Shown: positions 10,575 through 21,879, counted from the first letter of the stretch. The stretch is DNA of 64,000 bases from Diplonema japonicum (GCA_964019335.1 OZ025653.1:496001-560000); one strand, 5' to 3'. The notes: generated from the sequence alone by a model not told the origin. Numbers and translations are program-made.

Positions 10575-12822
10575 AAGCCCCTCCCCTGTGGATAGTATTT
10601 TACAAAAAAAAGGGGGGGGGGGAAACAGAATGTTTCAGCAAGATTCTTAAATAATAAAAGATGAAGTGTTTGTTTTTTCTTTTTGTTTTTTTTTGTTTTT
10701 TTTTTGTTTTGGAGAGATACCATAGGAAAAGAACGAATATAATCAAAAAAAAAAAATAACACAAAATATAAAAAAAAAAAAAATATAAAAAATAGCGCAG
10801 GAGAGAGAGGAGAGAGAGAGGGTAAAAAATAAAATAAAAAAAAAGAAAGAAATAAACAGCTTTTCGTGTACTCGCTGGCTGCGGTTGGTGTGCCCTAAGC
10901 CTGTATAAAACCGCTCCTGCGCTGCCCACCTGTTCCCCCAAGGGTTCTTGCATACAAGGGGGAAGACAATAAGAGGGGAAAGTGTTAATCCCACTTGTTT
11001 TTCATAAATTCTTTATTACTTACACCCCTCTTTTCTGCGTTCTTTTTGTGTTCTTTTTTTTTCTTTTTTTTTTTACTTCCCTCCCCCACCCAGCGCGCAT
11101 CAGAAAATAATAGGAAAGCCCTGCTTTTAACCCCTTTAATTATCTTTTTTTTTGAAATCGGTTTGAATAGAGCACCCCCCCAAAAAAAATTCACTATGAT
11201 AGGAAACGAAGTGGTTAGCAACGGCCCATCAAAGCATAAAAAAGTATTTTTTTTTTTTTTAAAAAGGGGGCATTGCCCGTCCTAAACAAAAGGCAGCAGA
11301 AGAGGGGGGAGCAGGGAAAAGAAAAGGGAAATGGGAGGGGGTATGTGGCATCAACGCAGTGGGCAAAGAAAATAACAAACTTTCTTCTTTTTTTTTTCTT
11401 TTTTTTTTACGTGCCCCTGGAGAGTAATTTTTTTTTTTAAGGAAACTTTTTCCCGTCATTTATTTTAAGAAAACTAAGGGGGAAAAAAAGAAAAAAAAAA
11501 AAAAAAAAAAAAAAAGAGCGAGAAAGAAAACTAACTTTACCCTTTCTTTCTTTCTTTCTTTTTTTTTTTTTCTTTTTTTTTTTTTTAAAGGGGAGGAGTT
11601 ACAGTCCGCACTAGGTGGCTTCAGCTTCGGACACATCTCGCAATTCCTCCAGGTGCTGCCATCTTCAGGCGAGTCCCTACAACGGGTCCTACTACTATCC
11701 CAGCAGGTTGGGGAGTACTGTTCCCTGCCCACGGCAGGGAAAAGAAGAAGAAAGGACCAGCCAACAAAAAAAAGGGAGGAGGCGCATACAACACATAGAG
11801 AGAACCCTTTCCCTAATTCTTTTTTTTTTCTTTGACATTATATCTTTACCCCCCCCTTTTTTTTTCCCTTCCCTCTTCTTTTTAACTAAAAGGGGGGGAA
11901 GGTTACAGATGGACTGGCCATATCGATAAACATAAGGAATGGGGGGGGAGAGGGGGGCGAACGAAAAAATTAGATAAGTGGTTTCTTTCTTTCCCCTCTT
12001 GAAACTTCATTTACTCTTAAAGAGGGGAAAGAAAGAAACCAACTAACGCAGATAAAGGATTCAACAAGAATAAAGAAAACAACAGAAGACACCGCAAGGA
12101 CAGTTCTGAAGGGGCTCTTTCGGGCCAGGATTAAAAAGAAAAAAAAAGAGGGGGAGAGAGAGAGAGAGAGAGAGGGACACTCACAGGCAGAGTTAACCGC
12201 CGCCGCTGCTATTGATTATGCCTTTCTTTCTTTTTCTTATTCCCCCCTTTTTCTTTGTTTTTTTTTTTTTTTTTTTAGTCCTTGGTCCTCGCTCAGGAGC
12301 ATACTTAATTTTTAGAAAGGTAGAATACAGTTATTTTCTTCTTCTTCTTTTTTTTTTTTTTTTTTTTTTTTTTGGGAAAATGTTCACGATGGAGAGTCTC
12401 CCTTTACAAAAAAAAAAAAGAAAAGAATAGCCATAGAAAATTTCGGGCCAGTGCCGAAAACTTTTTTAAAATCTCTTTTTTTCCCAATACCGTGCCACCA
12501 TAATAGTTATAGAGGGGAGAAAAGGAAAAAATTCCATATCGGGAGACGGGGGGGGGGGGAGAAAAAGATATCTTCCTCTTTGCCACCTTTTTTATTCAAT
12601 TTTTTTTCTTCTTCTTTTCCATTCTTTTTTTTTTTCAACGCCGTTCTCTTTTTTTTTTTTTTTTTTTTTTTTTCTTTTTTTTTTTTTTTGAAAAGATAAA
12701 AAAAAAACTTTTTTTCTTCCCTTTCTCCGGAATCCGGAATCGCAAACAAAAAAGGGGGAAAGGGGGGGCAGGACAACACCAAAAGGAGGGGAAAAAAAAG
12801 AAAAAAAAAAAGAAGTTCCACG
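10575..12822. other. Long homopolymer-rich spacer with a few complex islands
   Basis: No gene is supported. Most of the stretch is runs of A, T, (GA)n and (CT)n. Three islands look non-repetitive: about 10865-10975; 11187-11232, which contains a repeat shared with 45213-45252; and about 11590-11755, which has a 48-codon minus-strand frame with five Cys but no start or splice context I trust. A near-perfect inverted pair, GTTTCTTTCTTTCCCCTCTT at 11981-12000 with its complement at 12018-12038, could form a hairpin. Confidence 0.6.
11190..11230. repeat. Dispersed spacer repeat R1, copy 1
   Basis: A 41-nt segment (TTCACTATGATAGGAAACGA and onward to GGCCCATC) matches 45213-45252 at about 37 of 41 positions, with one indel. 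Both copies follow an A-run and lie in long spacers between genes. A partial match (TCACTATGATGG) occurs near 22111 in a third spacer. The function is unknown; it could be an old element fragment or a small RNA. Confidence 0.6.
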
Positions 12823-15767
12823 TCACTGTTTCTTGTCTGCCTGCGAGGGGACGACTGTGATCGCGTCGGTGAGGTCTGTGGACAAGATGACTGGAGGGTC
12901 AGGTTCTTCATTGCAGTCCGAGGCATCACAGGGGAAGGGGGACATTGGAGAGGAAAGAAAGCAATCCTCAGTTTCGTCTTCAGTACCATTTGGAGACCGC
13001 ATCTTCATAGGAGGGATGTTCTCGCTGAGCACAGAAGGAATAGACTCGCTTCTGTCTGAGGGCTGAAGATATGAGTAGGCAAGGTCGATGCTGTAGTCGC
13101 CAGGGCTCTTCAGTCGGGAGGCTGCAGCGACCGACACTCTGGAACCTCTCCGGTCAAGCACCCCATTGGTGCTTCCTATCGTGCTCCCGCTTACCCTTTT
13201 CCCCGTGCGAACGAGTGGTGTTCCTTCCTCTTCTCTTTCTCTAAAAAATGGGTGATAAAACACCTCCTTCAAAGACGGCCTCCATCTAGGGTCCTTTTTC
13301 AACAACCCTGTCAGCAGCTCGGTCAGCTTTGGGCCAACGGTGCTTGGGATAACAGGCTGGTCTCTCTGTATGGCGTTGCGCAGAGTGTTTCGATCCTTGA
13401 AGTGGAACGGGTGCTGTTTTTGTTTTGTTTTGTTTTTTATTTTTTGTTTTAACACACCTTCCCTGTGTTTAACGTGAGCATGGTCACCCCCAACGCCCAT
13501 ATGTCGCCTGTGACGCCACCGTACCCGTCTTGATTGTTCGCAGCACACGCCTGTTGTTTGTTGTTTATGTGTACAGCTGTGTCATCGGCAGCATACCTCA
13601 GGAGGAAAGTACGCAGGGGTACCTTCTGTTCTCATGAGAACGTCACCTGTGACCGGTCGGAACACGTGGCTTACACCGAAGTCAGAGAGCTTCGCAGTGT
13701 TGTTCTCATCGATGAGGATGTTCTCCGGCTTCACGTCACGGTGCACGACGCCGCACTTATGAAGGTACCGCAGGCCGCTGACTACACCCAAGAAGTAGTG
13801 TGCCAGCATGTCCTCTGGGATGGTCTTCCCGATGAGGAACCCTGTCGCTGGGTCCACCTCGCCGATGGACCCCCGCACGGCGTACTCCATCACCAGGATC
13901 ATCTTGTCCCCGTCTGCGTCGTCCAGCACCGCGTGCAGCTCGATGAGGTTCCGATGCCTCAGCTTTTTCAAGATAGCTACCTCCTGCTTCACCTTGTGCA
14001 GCGCGGTGGCCAGCTGCGACCCACGCCCACCGAGCCGGCCCACGTGCTTCAGCAAGCTCTTTTTGTATACTTTCATGGCTCGCGTCTCATTTGTCACCAC
14101 TGACTTGCACAGCTTGACCTTCGAGTAAGACCCTTTCCCCAGGGTCCCCAGCACTACGTAGTTGCTCACGATCTTGTTCCCGTTGGGCGTGAAGCCTCCA
14201 TCGACAGCTTCTGTCTCGAGGACAGGCTGTGCGGAGAGGCGGCCCGAACAAGCCGACCCCTCAGAAGGAGGGCGAGATTGGACGGAGTGGAAGCTGGCAG
14301 GGCGAGGTAGCTCTGTCTCGACGGCGCTCGAGACGGTGCTGCACTTTCGCTCGTCATCCTTCTTCTTCGGTACCAGGAGTTGCGTGTTTGCCGACATGGT
14401 CGTTGATGTTGTTGTTGTGGTAGTTGTGGTTGTGGTAGGAGGTGGCTGGGCAGGTGTCGCCTTCACGGACGGTACGGGCATCAAGGGCGGCCTCAGCCCC
14501 GCCACGGCGATCGACGTCTTCCGCCACCCCCTCCCTAGCACTCGGTCCTCCCCGTCAGAGGATCCATCCTCGGACTCGACAGCAAGCCCGTCGTGCAGAT
14601 CCTGCAAGCTCATGGACCGCCTGGGCAGCAGCCTGGGGGGGTTTGAAGATGTGCTGGTAGGACTCTTGTCGTCTTCCGGGCCTCCAACCTGTGGGTAAGT
14701 GTTGCTTAGCTACTTATTCGCATACCCTGAAGCGCACAGACGCACGCTTGATGATCGTGCGGGGGTTCTTCACCTTGACGCTGGAGCTGATGATCGGAAC
14801 GGACTGCGATGACAATACACCGTGAGCTGTGCTGGCATACCTCAGAGCGTTTAAAGTGCGGGCGGGTCTTCAGTGGCTTTGTCTTCACAATGCTGCCAGC
14901 GTAGGTAGGCTGCATGTCCTTTTCAGGGGACGGCTCGTCGTCGATGACAGGTGGGGGGGAGGGCTCTACAGGAGAGGGGAGGTTGAGGTCCGTAGACGCT
15001 GTGGTCTCGGAGCAGGAGATGTGCGGGGGGATCGGAAGATGAGGGGGCGACAGGGAAGGATGCGGGGGCGAGTCCCTGACCTCCATCTCCGGTTCAGACT
15101 GCTGCCGCCAGACACTTGCAGGTTTGGATTGCTTTCTGAATGACTCCATGCGGAATGATTCCAGCTTCGCCATCTTCTCCTCTTCAAACCCTTCGTAGCT
15201 CTGCATGTTCACAACTACATCTCTCTTGATACGTTTCTTGTATTTCCCGAAAACTAAAGGTGTGAAGACCACAGCAGGGTACCAGAGGATAGCACATCCC
15301 GGGATAAGGTCAGAACTGGTTACAGTGAGAGCAGACGAAATGCCAGCAAGAATGGACAACACGGGCATGGATATGAGGAACCGTGTGCCTAAGGGGTGTG
15401 GTTTATTGTGACCGAGAAGGTGGCCGACTCGTAAGAGGCAGGCAACCACGCCCAGTAGGCAGATGATGGAGGTCGTCAGGCAGAAAACTGCGGTTACGGA
15501 GTCGGCAGAGGTGAGTACCCCAGAGCCGCCAGGGTAACATACAAGACCCGAGCAGAATAAATCATCTTTCACTCTCACTATCGGTACAAAGAAGGCGCTG
15601 GAGAAGGACAGCGTAGTTAGTGCTAGCAGAGCTGAGACATGCTGCACCTCTGGTGCCCCTTCTTGTGGTTCGCCGTCACCCCCACATTCACGTGTTGTGC
15701 CGGCTTTTTCACCACCTACCTCGTATACCTTATGGGCCTTATGGGTATCAGTTTGGTTTTGTGTCAT
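12823..15767 (-). CDS. Four-TM membrane protein fused to a CaMKK-like Ser/Thr kinase (926 aa)
   Basis: Five exons, with introns at 14804-14840, 14689-14725, 13551-13596 and 13414-13457. Every exon length is a multiple of three. Residues about 44-174 hold four hydrophobic segments; a basic stretch (GKYKKRIKRD) follows TM4. Next come Ser/Pro-rich linkers and a poly-Thr run. The kinase starts near residue 515: glycine loop GKGSYSKV at 519, Lys541 in AMKVYKK, VHRDVKPEN with Asp653, DFG at 671-673, and TEGTPAYFPPE before the activation-segment end. A short insert after the VAIK-type Lys and the SEV-type spacing resemble CaMKK/LKB1-like upstream kinases. A Ser-rich tail follows. The join between the halves rests on the 37-nt intron at 14689-14725. 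If that is instead a trans-splice boundary, these would be two genes. Confidence 0.75.
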
Positions 15768-15802
15768 TGATTTTGTTGCATTTTTTTTTAAAGGTAGAGG
15801 GG

Positions 15803-15833
<31 letters not shown>

Positions 15834-17091
15834 CTTCTCCCAGGATGCATTGGAAAAAAAAAATGAAATAAAAGTGGGGGTGGGGAAAAAAAAGAAAAAA
15901 GAAAAAAAAAAGAGCTGTGGGGTGGGTGGGTGGTGGGAAAAAAAGAGGAAAAAAAAAAGAAGAAAAAAAAAGAGAATGGCTATGCAAAGTAAAAAGAAGG
16001 GGGAAAAAAAAAGAAAATTGGGGGTGTGAAAAGAGGAAAAAAAAAAAGAAAGTATTCTGATTTGACGCCTTCGTTGGGGTGTGGGAGGTCTTTTTTTTTT
16101 CCAGTTTTTTTGAGAACTGAAAAAAAAAAAAAAAAAAAAATGAGGGAAGGGAAGTAAAGAAAAAAGGAAAAAGAAAATCCCAGTTACCCATATTCTCGCC
16201 CTTGCTCCTCTCTCTTCTTAAAAACACGACTTAAACAAACCTCCGTTTTGTTCAAGGAGCGCCTAGGTAGGTTCTTTTTTTCTCGGGAGGAAAAAAAAAG
16301 GGAAAAAAAGAAAAAAAAAGAAAGGAAAAAAAAAATGTAAAAGGTATCCCACCTTTACCCCAGCAATTAAAATATTTTTTTTAGAATTCTTTTTTGTTTT
16401 TGCGAGATGGAACTTTTGAGATAGGGAGAAAGAGAAAAAAAAAGTTTTTTTAAAAGAAAAAAAATACAAATGATTTCATTACTTTCTCCCCTCTTCTCTT
16501 TTTTTTTTTTTTGTGTGACAGACATGTCACCACAATAGGGGCTCAGCATTTTTTTTTTCACCTCAAGAGGGGCACTTTTTGTACTTTCGTACTTACTTTC
16601 CTGTCCTTTAAAGTAAAAAGTAAAGTAAAGTAAAAATAAAAAAGGAAAGAAAAATAAAGAGGGAGAGTGAGCGCTTTTCTTTATTAAATAACACTAGAAA
16701 GGAAAAAAAAAAGGGAAAAAAAAAGAAAAGAAAAACAAGAATGCAAAAGTAAAAATAAAAAAAAAAGAAAAATAAAAAAAAGAGAAACTATTTCACTCCT
16801 TTTCCTAGGCCCTCTTTCTTTTTTCGAAAACAGAAGGAAAAAAGGTATTTTAAAAAAAGAAAAAAATAAAGCAAAAGAAGAAACTAAAAAAAAAAGAAGA
16901 AAAAAAGTTAAGGAACTCCTCTTGCCTACCTCTCTTCTTGGGTTTTTTTCTCTTGGAGCATTTCTATATGCTTTTCCTCTTACCTTTTTTTTTTAAAATT
17001 ATAATCGGTCCTCTCTATTATTCTTTTTTACTTCGTCTTCGTGTCTTTTTCATGTTTTTTTTTTTTTAAATAAGTCGCTCCGCCCTTGCAC
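15768..17091. other. Homopolymer-rich spacer
   Basis: This 1.3-kb stretch separates the kinase start from the stop of the ELAV-like gene. It is almost entirely A-rich or T-rich runs with interspersed G. Nothing in it resembles an exon, structural RNA or element terminus. A short direct array of about five AAGTA units occurs near 16611-16635. Confidence 0.65.
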
Positions 17092-17145
17092 TTACTTGTA
17101 ACGCACCTGGAGCTGGCGACCCCCGATGACTTGACCGTTGAACTA

Positions 17146-17176
<31 letters not shown>

Positions 17177-18144
17177 CCCTTCCACCCTCCCTCAATACCG
17201 AAAGGGCCGCCTGGGCAGCGGTGAAGTCAGCGAAGTGGATGAAACAGAAATTCCTGGGCTCGCCAGTGGCGTGCTTGGGGACATCAACCTTTATGTGTTT
17301 TTTCGTTTTCTTTTTGTGTTACCCCCCCTTGTTCCAAACCTTCACAATCCTCCCAATCCCCCCGAACACAGTGTAGACAGACTGGAGGACATCGCTCTCA
17401 GCAGCACCAGAGATACCGTGCACGAAGATGGTGTTGGGCGAACCTTTTTTTTTTTTTTTTTTTTTTCCCTCCCGAAAAAAAAAATATATATATACCGAAC
17501 TGCTTGTGCTGCTCGTGGGGGAGCGCAAAGGGGAAGGACAGCATGGAGGACATCTGCTGCTGTCTGTTGCCCCCGCTGCCTTTCTGCTGCTTGCGCTCAG
17601 CGAACTTCACGGCCAGGGTGATAGGAGTCCCCGACTGTGTGGGCATTTCGTACCCGTTAAGGGCACGCACGCATGCTTCAGCCTGCGCGACGTTGGCGTA
17701 CCTAACGAAGCCGACCCCCCTGGGGTGCTTGGTCGTGTCCATCACGCTGACCTCGATGATCTCACCGTGCGGTGCGGCAAGCTCGCGGATCTGGTGCTCG
17801 TTCAGAGCGGACCCGAAGCCAGACAGGAACACGTTGATGGACGGCGACGGCCCACCGTTGACTGCCGACGGCTGCGCGTAGGCCACCCTCAGCTTCTTGC
17901 CGTTGATGTCGAAGCCAGACAACTCCCTGATGGCCCTCTGCGCCTCCGCAGCACTGCTCATCACAATAAACCCGTAGCACCTGCTCGCACCGCTCACGGG
18001 GTCCGTGATCAGCTTGATCTTCTCAACAGTCCCGTGCACCGAGAACAGGTCCTTGAACCTCTTCTCATCATAAGTGGTAGGGAGGTAGTTCACAATCAGG
18101 TTGCGGGAGGCGTCCTCCTTCAGCAGGTTCATATTTTTCATCAT
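17092..18144 (-). CDS. ELAV/UBP-like RNA-binding protein with three RRMs (297 aa)
   Basis: Binds single-stranded RNA, probably AU- or U-rich mRNA elements. The start MMKNMNLL is at 18144. Introns at 17444-17495, 17289-17339 and 17143-17198 give an in-frame 894-nt coding sequence. RRM1 (about 15-95) has RNP2 LIVNYLP and RNP1 CYGFIVM. RRM2 (about 103-182) has VFLSGF and GVGFVRYA. RRM3 (about 220-297) has IFVHGI and NFCFIHFA and ends AALSFNGQVIGGRQLQVRYK. This two-plus-one layout with a linker is the Hu/ELAV arrangement. The RRM1 wording also resembles trypanosomatid UBP-type proteins. The second intron uses a GTTTGG donor; the GTAACA donor 17 nt downstream would break the frame. Confidence 0.85.
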
Positions 18145-18201
18145 GATCACGGGGGGGTTTAATGCCTGGAGTGGTGAGTTAATTTCTTTTTGGGTAGAGT
18201 C

Positions 18202-19736
18202 CTAACTTGACCCCTAAGTTTTCGAAATGCTTAAATTCCGACCCCTAAGTTTCCAAAATGCTCAAAGTCCGCCCCCTCAGGTTTTCAAATGCCCTCACTA
18301 AGCCCCTACGGCGGGAAATCGCTCAATGTCAACCCCCCTAGTTTTCAAAATGCTCAAAAAACCCCCTTAGTTTCACAAATAACCCGATTGGGTCCCCCTA
18401 TGTTTCATTAGCGCTCAACAAGGTTGTGCGCATGCATGTTCCTTAACAATAGGCAACTTGAAAGGAAAAGAAAAAGACAGCCCAGGTAACCAAGGCTACT
18501 TCTTAGAGGGCTGTAAAAGATTACAGCATTTAAAAGAAAACCTTTGCTTCTTGAGAGGACCAGGAGGGTTGGTGCACATCGAAGTCTTGTGGCCAAGAAT
18601 GCCACAACGACTGCAGGCATTCTTCCTTTCGCTCTTGCTGGGGATCCTCTTCTATTCCTCCCTACACCTTTTGAAGCAGAACCCCCCCAAAGTCACCCAG
18701 GTGTTCCATCGAAATTATGGGCTTCACATAGTGAAACCGTTGACTGAGGGGGCGAAGGCAAAAAAACAGCACTTGAAGCGCGACCCTGAGTCCCTCTCGA
18801 TGTCAAAAAAGGTGCCAGGGTTGATTGCCTTCAGGTCATCGAAGTATGGGGAGAGCTTCACATAGGCACTGGATGCTGATCCGAAAAGAGTCTCCCTAGC
18901 CCTCCTAGCAGAGGAAAGTCCAATGCCTGCCTCCCTGAAGACCCGTATGTCAGTCATCGCCTGGGTCGGCCCTTAACCGGAGGATTTCTCCACCTTGTCC
19001 CGAAGCATCCTTGCAACCCAACCAGCAATGCCAACTGGTGCCTTCTTTCCATGGTTGGATAGGGTGCAGGTATGGGGAGGCATGTTACATGTGCCCCCCC
19101 TTCTTTATTCCGGAACACCACCCTCCATTGGCAGTCTTCAGTGCAGCAGGCAAGTACCACCTTTTCGCTGATGGTTTTCACAGTGCTAAACACCCGACCG
19201 CTCTTGTAGCAGTCCGAGAAGGCCTCTTTTCGCGCCTCAGCCATGTCTGAGAACACCGCATCAGCAACAATCTTTGACTGGGTTGTAGGCATTTTAAAAG
19301 GATTGGTTTTTGTGATATAATGATGGGAAAAAGAGCTGTAGGAAATGTTGGGGTGAAAAAATGTTGTTGAGCATTTATGAAACATAGGGGCCCAGGTTGG
19401 GCATTCTGGAAACTTAGGGGGCCCAAATTGGGCATTTTCGAAACCTAGGGGGCCCAGGTTGTGTATTTCCGAAACTAAGGGGTCCGGATTTGAACATTTT
19501 GAAAACCAAGGGGGTCTACTTTGAGCACTTATGAAACTAAGGGGACCGAATTCAAGCATTTTAAAACTTAGGGGTCGAGTATGAGTTTTTTTTGAAGATT
19601 TGGGGTACTACACAGAGATTTAAGAAACCTCGGGGACTGGATCAGAAACTTTTTCCTCTTTAAAGATAGACCTTGAACATTTCTCAAACTAAGGGGGTGG
19701 CTTTTGGACATTTCTCAAACTTAGGGGTCAAGTTAG
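18202..19736. mobile_element. Decayed Mutator-like (MULE) transposon
   Basis: The ends match as inverted repeats beginning CTAACTTGACCCCTAAGTTT at 18202 and at the complement of 19736. Each end is built from imperfect tandem units of about 31 nt (consensus near GACCCCTAAGTTTTCAAAAT). About seven units lie on the left (18209-18420) and about ten, inverted, on the right (19375-19736). The interior carries pieces of a MULE transposase on the minus strand. No 8-11 bp target duplication is clear. The boundaries are therefore set by the terminal repeat only. Confidence 0.75.
18430..19292 (-). pseudogene. Broken MULE transposase fragments
   Basis: From an ATG at 19292 the frame reads MPTTQSKIVADAVFSDM, then the MuDR N-terminal zinc-binding pattern (CCTEDCQWRVVF). 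After a frameshift near 18955-18970 it continues IGLSSARRARETLFG and LKAINPGTFFDIERD, the region that precedes the catalytic core in MULE transposases. A second shift near 18725 leads to KPIISMEHLG, where the first catalytic Asp block should be. The rest of the DDE core is missing. A CCHC knuckle (CSRCGILGHKTSMC, C-X2-C-X4-H-X4-C) follows at about 18570-18612. The copy cannot encode an active enzyme. Confidence 0.75.
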
Positions 19737-19788
19737 CAGTTTTCTCTTTCTTTTTTTTTTAACAGTATGTCATATAATATAATGAAAA

Positions 19789-21879
19789 CTAAAGTGCATC
19801 GATGTCGATGGAGGTAGAGGGCTCTAGCAAGGAGCGCAGTGCGTCGGGGTTTGCCGCCATTGCGGCCCATTGTACGGAGCTGACGCGCTTTACGATGGTG
19901 CCTTGTTTCTGGAGTACCGTGTGCTGCAGTTTCGTGCGTCTATTGTACTTTCCTGAGAGGGTGAAGTGCTGCGCACCGTCGAGCTCTATGACCACAGGCG
20001 GTCTGCCCTGAGCTGTGATGGCAAGGTCGACGACGAAGCCAGCAGTGTGGTACTGCGTGTGCAGTGTGGCTGCTGGGGGAACATGTGGTGCGAGTGCCTC
20101 AAATGCCGCACCTTCGAGTCCTGACAAGGAACCGCTGTGAGCAGGTGGTGGCAACAACGCAAGTGTCCTGACCACCCAATGAGCCTCCGCCTCTTCAGCA
20201 GGCAGCACATACCACAACAACACCGCTAGCTTCCTCACTCTCTCGAAGTCCACAGCAGCATCAGAAGCCTCCCATTCCCTGATCACCGTTTCCAAACCCT
20301 CCCTCGCGAAGCCATGGTCGCACAGGGCGAACGCCTCCATGATGCGTGTCCCACCGTCAGGGTCTGCCAGGAGAGAGGGCTTTTGTTTGATACTCTTTTT
20401 GAGCTTCTCAAGAATGTCCCCCAGCAGGGGGTCGTTCAATGGGGCCCGCACCACAAACCGCGCCACTTGTCCCGCATCAAGCAAGGAGAAGTACTTCAGT
20501 ACCAAAGAGAAGAGCTGTTTCCATATGTACCCCGGGAGGTACATGAAGCTGGTGTGCCTGCCTGAAGCGTTTAGAAGGATTGACACATGATGCAGACCAC
20601 AGTTCTTCTTGAGGTTCAAGCACGGCTCCAACTTGTCTATGTACAGGAGGTACTTTTCGCGCTTCACTGTAGCAGCCCATGTGGTCCCCCCCACTAGAAG
20701 GTTGACCACACCGTCGGTGTTGAGGTGCTTTGCCTGCTGCATGAACGCCCGTTCGTTGTCCAGCAGCTTGCTGTAGGCCCTCAGCGCAGAGGGGTCTTCA
20801 ATCTTCAGCAGGGCGAGGATGTGGTGCAGTTTGGATTCAGCAGTGACACTGCCGAGCTTGTTAAACTGGTTAGCCATACGGCGCAAGCTAGCAGGGTCTA
20901 AGGGAAAGCTCATCACACGCACATAAGTGCCGAAGCCCTCCATGTGCTTGATAGCTTTGATGTACACATAAGGGTCGGACTCGTGTGTGTACACCGCACC
21001 CAGCAGATCGACAAGCACACCAGTCTCCTTCACGTTGTGTATGTTTGCTGCAATGCACTCCTCAAGTGCGACGGTGACGCTGCATGGCCTCGTGTCGGCC
21101 ATCAGTAGTATAAATGCCTCAATGAAGGGCAGGAGGGTATCTGGCATGATTTTCTGCTCTGGCGACGGAGGCACATCTTTCATGATCATTGACCGGAAGC
21201 GGTTGCGAAGCGGGTGTCCTGACTTGTAAACAATGGCAAGGAGAAGCGCGGCGTCGTTGAGGTTCCTGACCTTGACGAAACCTCTGAGGAGCTTACCGTA
21301 CAGCGGGGAGGTGTTGGCGGCGTAGACAAGGACATTGAGCACGCACCGTGCAGGAATAGCATTCTGCCGGAGCTGGTTGATCTTTGCTTCAAGCGCGACG
21401 AATGACTCTCTTGAGATAGACCGCAATGCTACAGGGGATTTAGTTAGCTTCGTAAGGCTGGATGTACCTAGAGAAGCGATGTGGTTCGGAGTCAGCATTT
21501 CAGCCAAGTGGGGTTCAGACTGTAAGATATTGACGATCGTGTTCCCACAAAGTTTTTGGTTAGCAACCATCGCTTTAGACGCCGAGCCATTGTACATCAG
21601 TGTTGCCAAGGTGCTTTGGGGCAGCTCGTGGCCGTTATTCACCATCTGCTCCACCTGTTTCTTCACAACGGCACCGCCGTATTTCCATTTTTTCATGTCG
21701 CACAAGATTTCGGCGCATTGCACAACAGACACGGAGTCCTTTCCTGCAATCTCTCTTGAGATTGCATCAAGTACAACGTCTTCCTCCCACCTTACTTGTG
21801 GGTCGGTCTGAAGAATCGTGTGCATGTCTTGCCGGCCTGCTTTCCAAAGATTCCGTATAGCAGCGCAGCTAGACTTCAT
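19789..21879 (-). CDS. RAP-domain protein, likely organellar RNA factor (696 aa)
   Basis: A single exon starting MKSSCAAIRNLWKAGRQ at 21879. Residues about 615-685 fit the RAP domain: VDLAITAQGRPPVVIELDGA, QHFTLSGKYNRRTKLQHTVL, then VSSVQWAAM. The body is helical and repeat-like, as in FASTK and OPR-type proteins. RAP proteins act in mitochondrial or plastid RNA processing, stability or ribosome assembly, and the RAP fold resembles PD-(D/E)XK nucleases. The Cys-poor basic N-terminus is compatible with organelle import. If the host is a diplonemid, with its fragmented mitochondrial genes, a role in mitochondrial RNA maturation is attractive but unproven. Confidence 0.8.
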   Translation of the reverse strand: MKSSCAAIRNLWKAGRQDMHTILQTDPQVRWEEDVVLDAISREIAGKDSVSVVQCAEILCDMKKWKYGGAVVKKQVEQMVNNGHELPQSTLATLMYNGSASKAMVANQKLCGNTIVNILQSEPHLAEMLTPNHIASLGTSSLTKLTKSPVALRSISRESFVALEAKINQLRQNAIPARCVLNVLVYAANTSPLYGKLLRGFVKVRNLNDAALLLAIVYKSGHPLRNRFRSMIMKDVPPSPEQKIMPDTLLPFIEAFILLMADTRPCSVTVALEECIAANIHNVKETGVLVDLLGAVYTHESDPYVYIKAIKHMEGFGTYVRVMSFPLDPASLRRMANQFNKLGSVTAESKLHHILALLKIEDPSALRAYSKLLDNERAFMQQAKHLNTDGVVNLLVGGTTWAATVKREKYLLYIDKLEPCLNLKKNCGLHHVSILLNASGRHTSFMYLPGYIWKQLFSLVLKYFSLLDAGQVARFVVRAPLNDPLLGDILEKLKKSIKQKPSLLADPDGGTRIMEAFALCDHGFAREGLETVIREWEASDAAVDFERVRKLAVLLWYVLPAEEAEAHWVVRTLALLPPPAHSGSLSGLEGAAFEALAPHVPPAATLHTQYHTAGFVVDLAITAQGRPPVVIELDGAQHFTLSGKYNRRTKLQHTVLQKQGTIVKRVSSVQWAAMAANPDALRSLLEPSTSIDIDAL

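Noticed and set aside
17289-17322. GTAACA donor for the second intron of the ELAV-like gene
   Set aside because: It leaves the last RRM out of frame. The upstream GTTTGG donor restores a natural RRM3 sequence.
18202-19736. CRISPR-like array because of the regular 31-nt units
   Set aside because: The units are degenerate, lack constant repeats with unique spacers, are inverted at the two ends and flank transposase remains in a eukaryotic genome.
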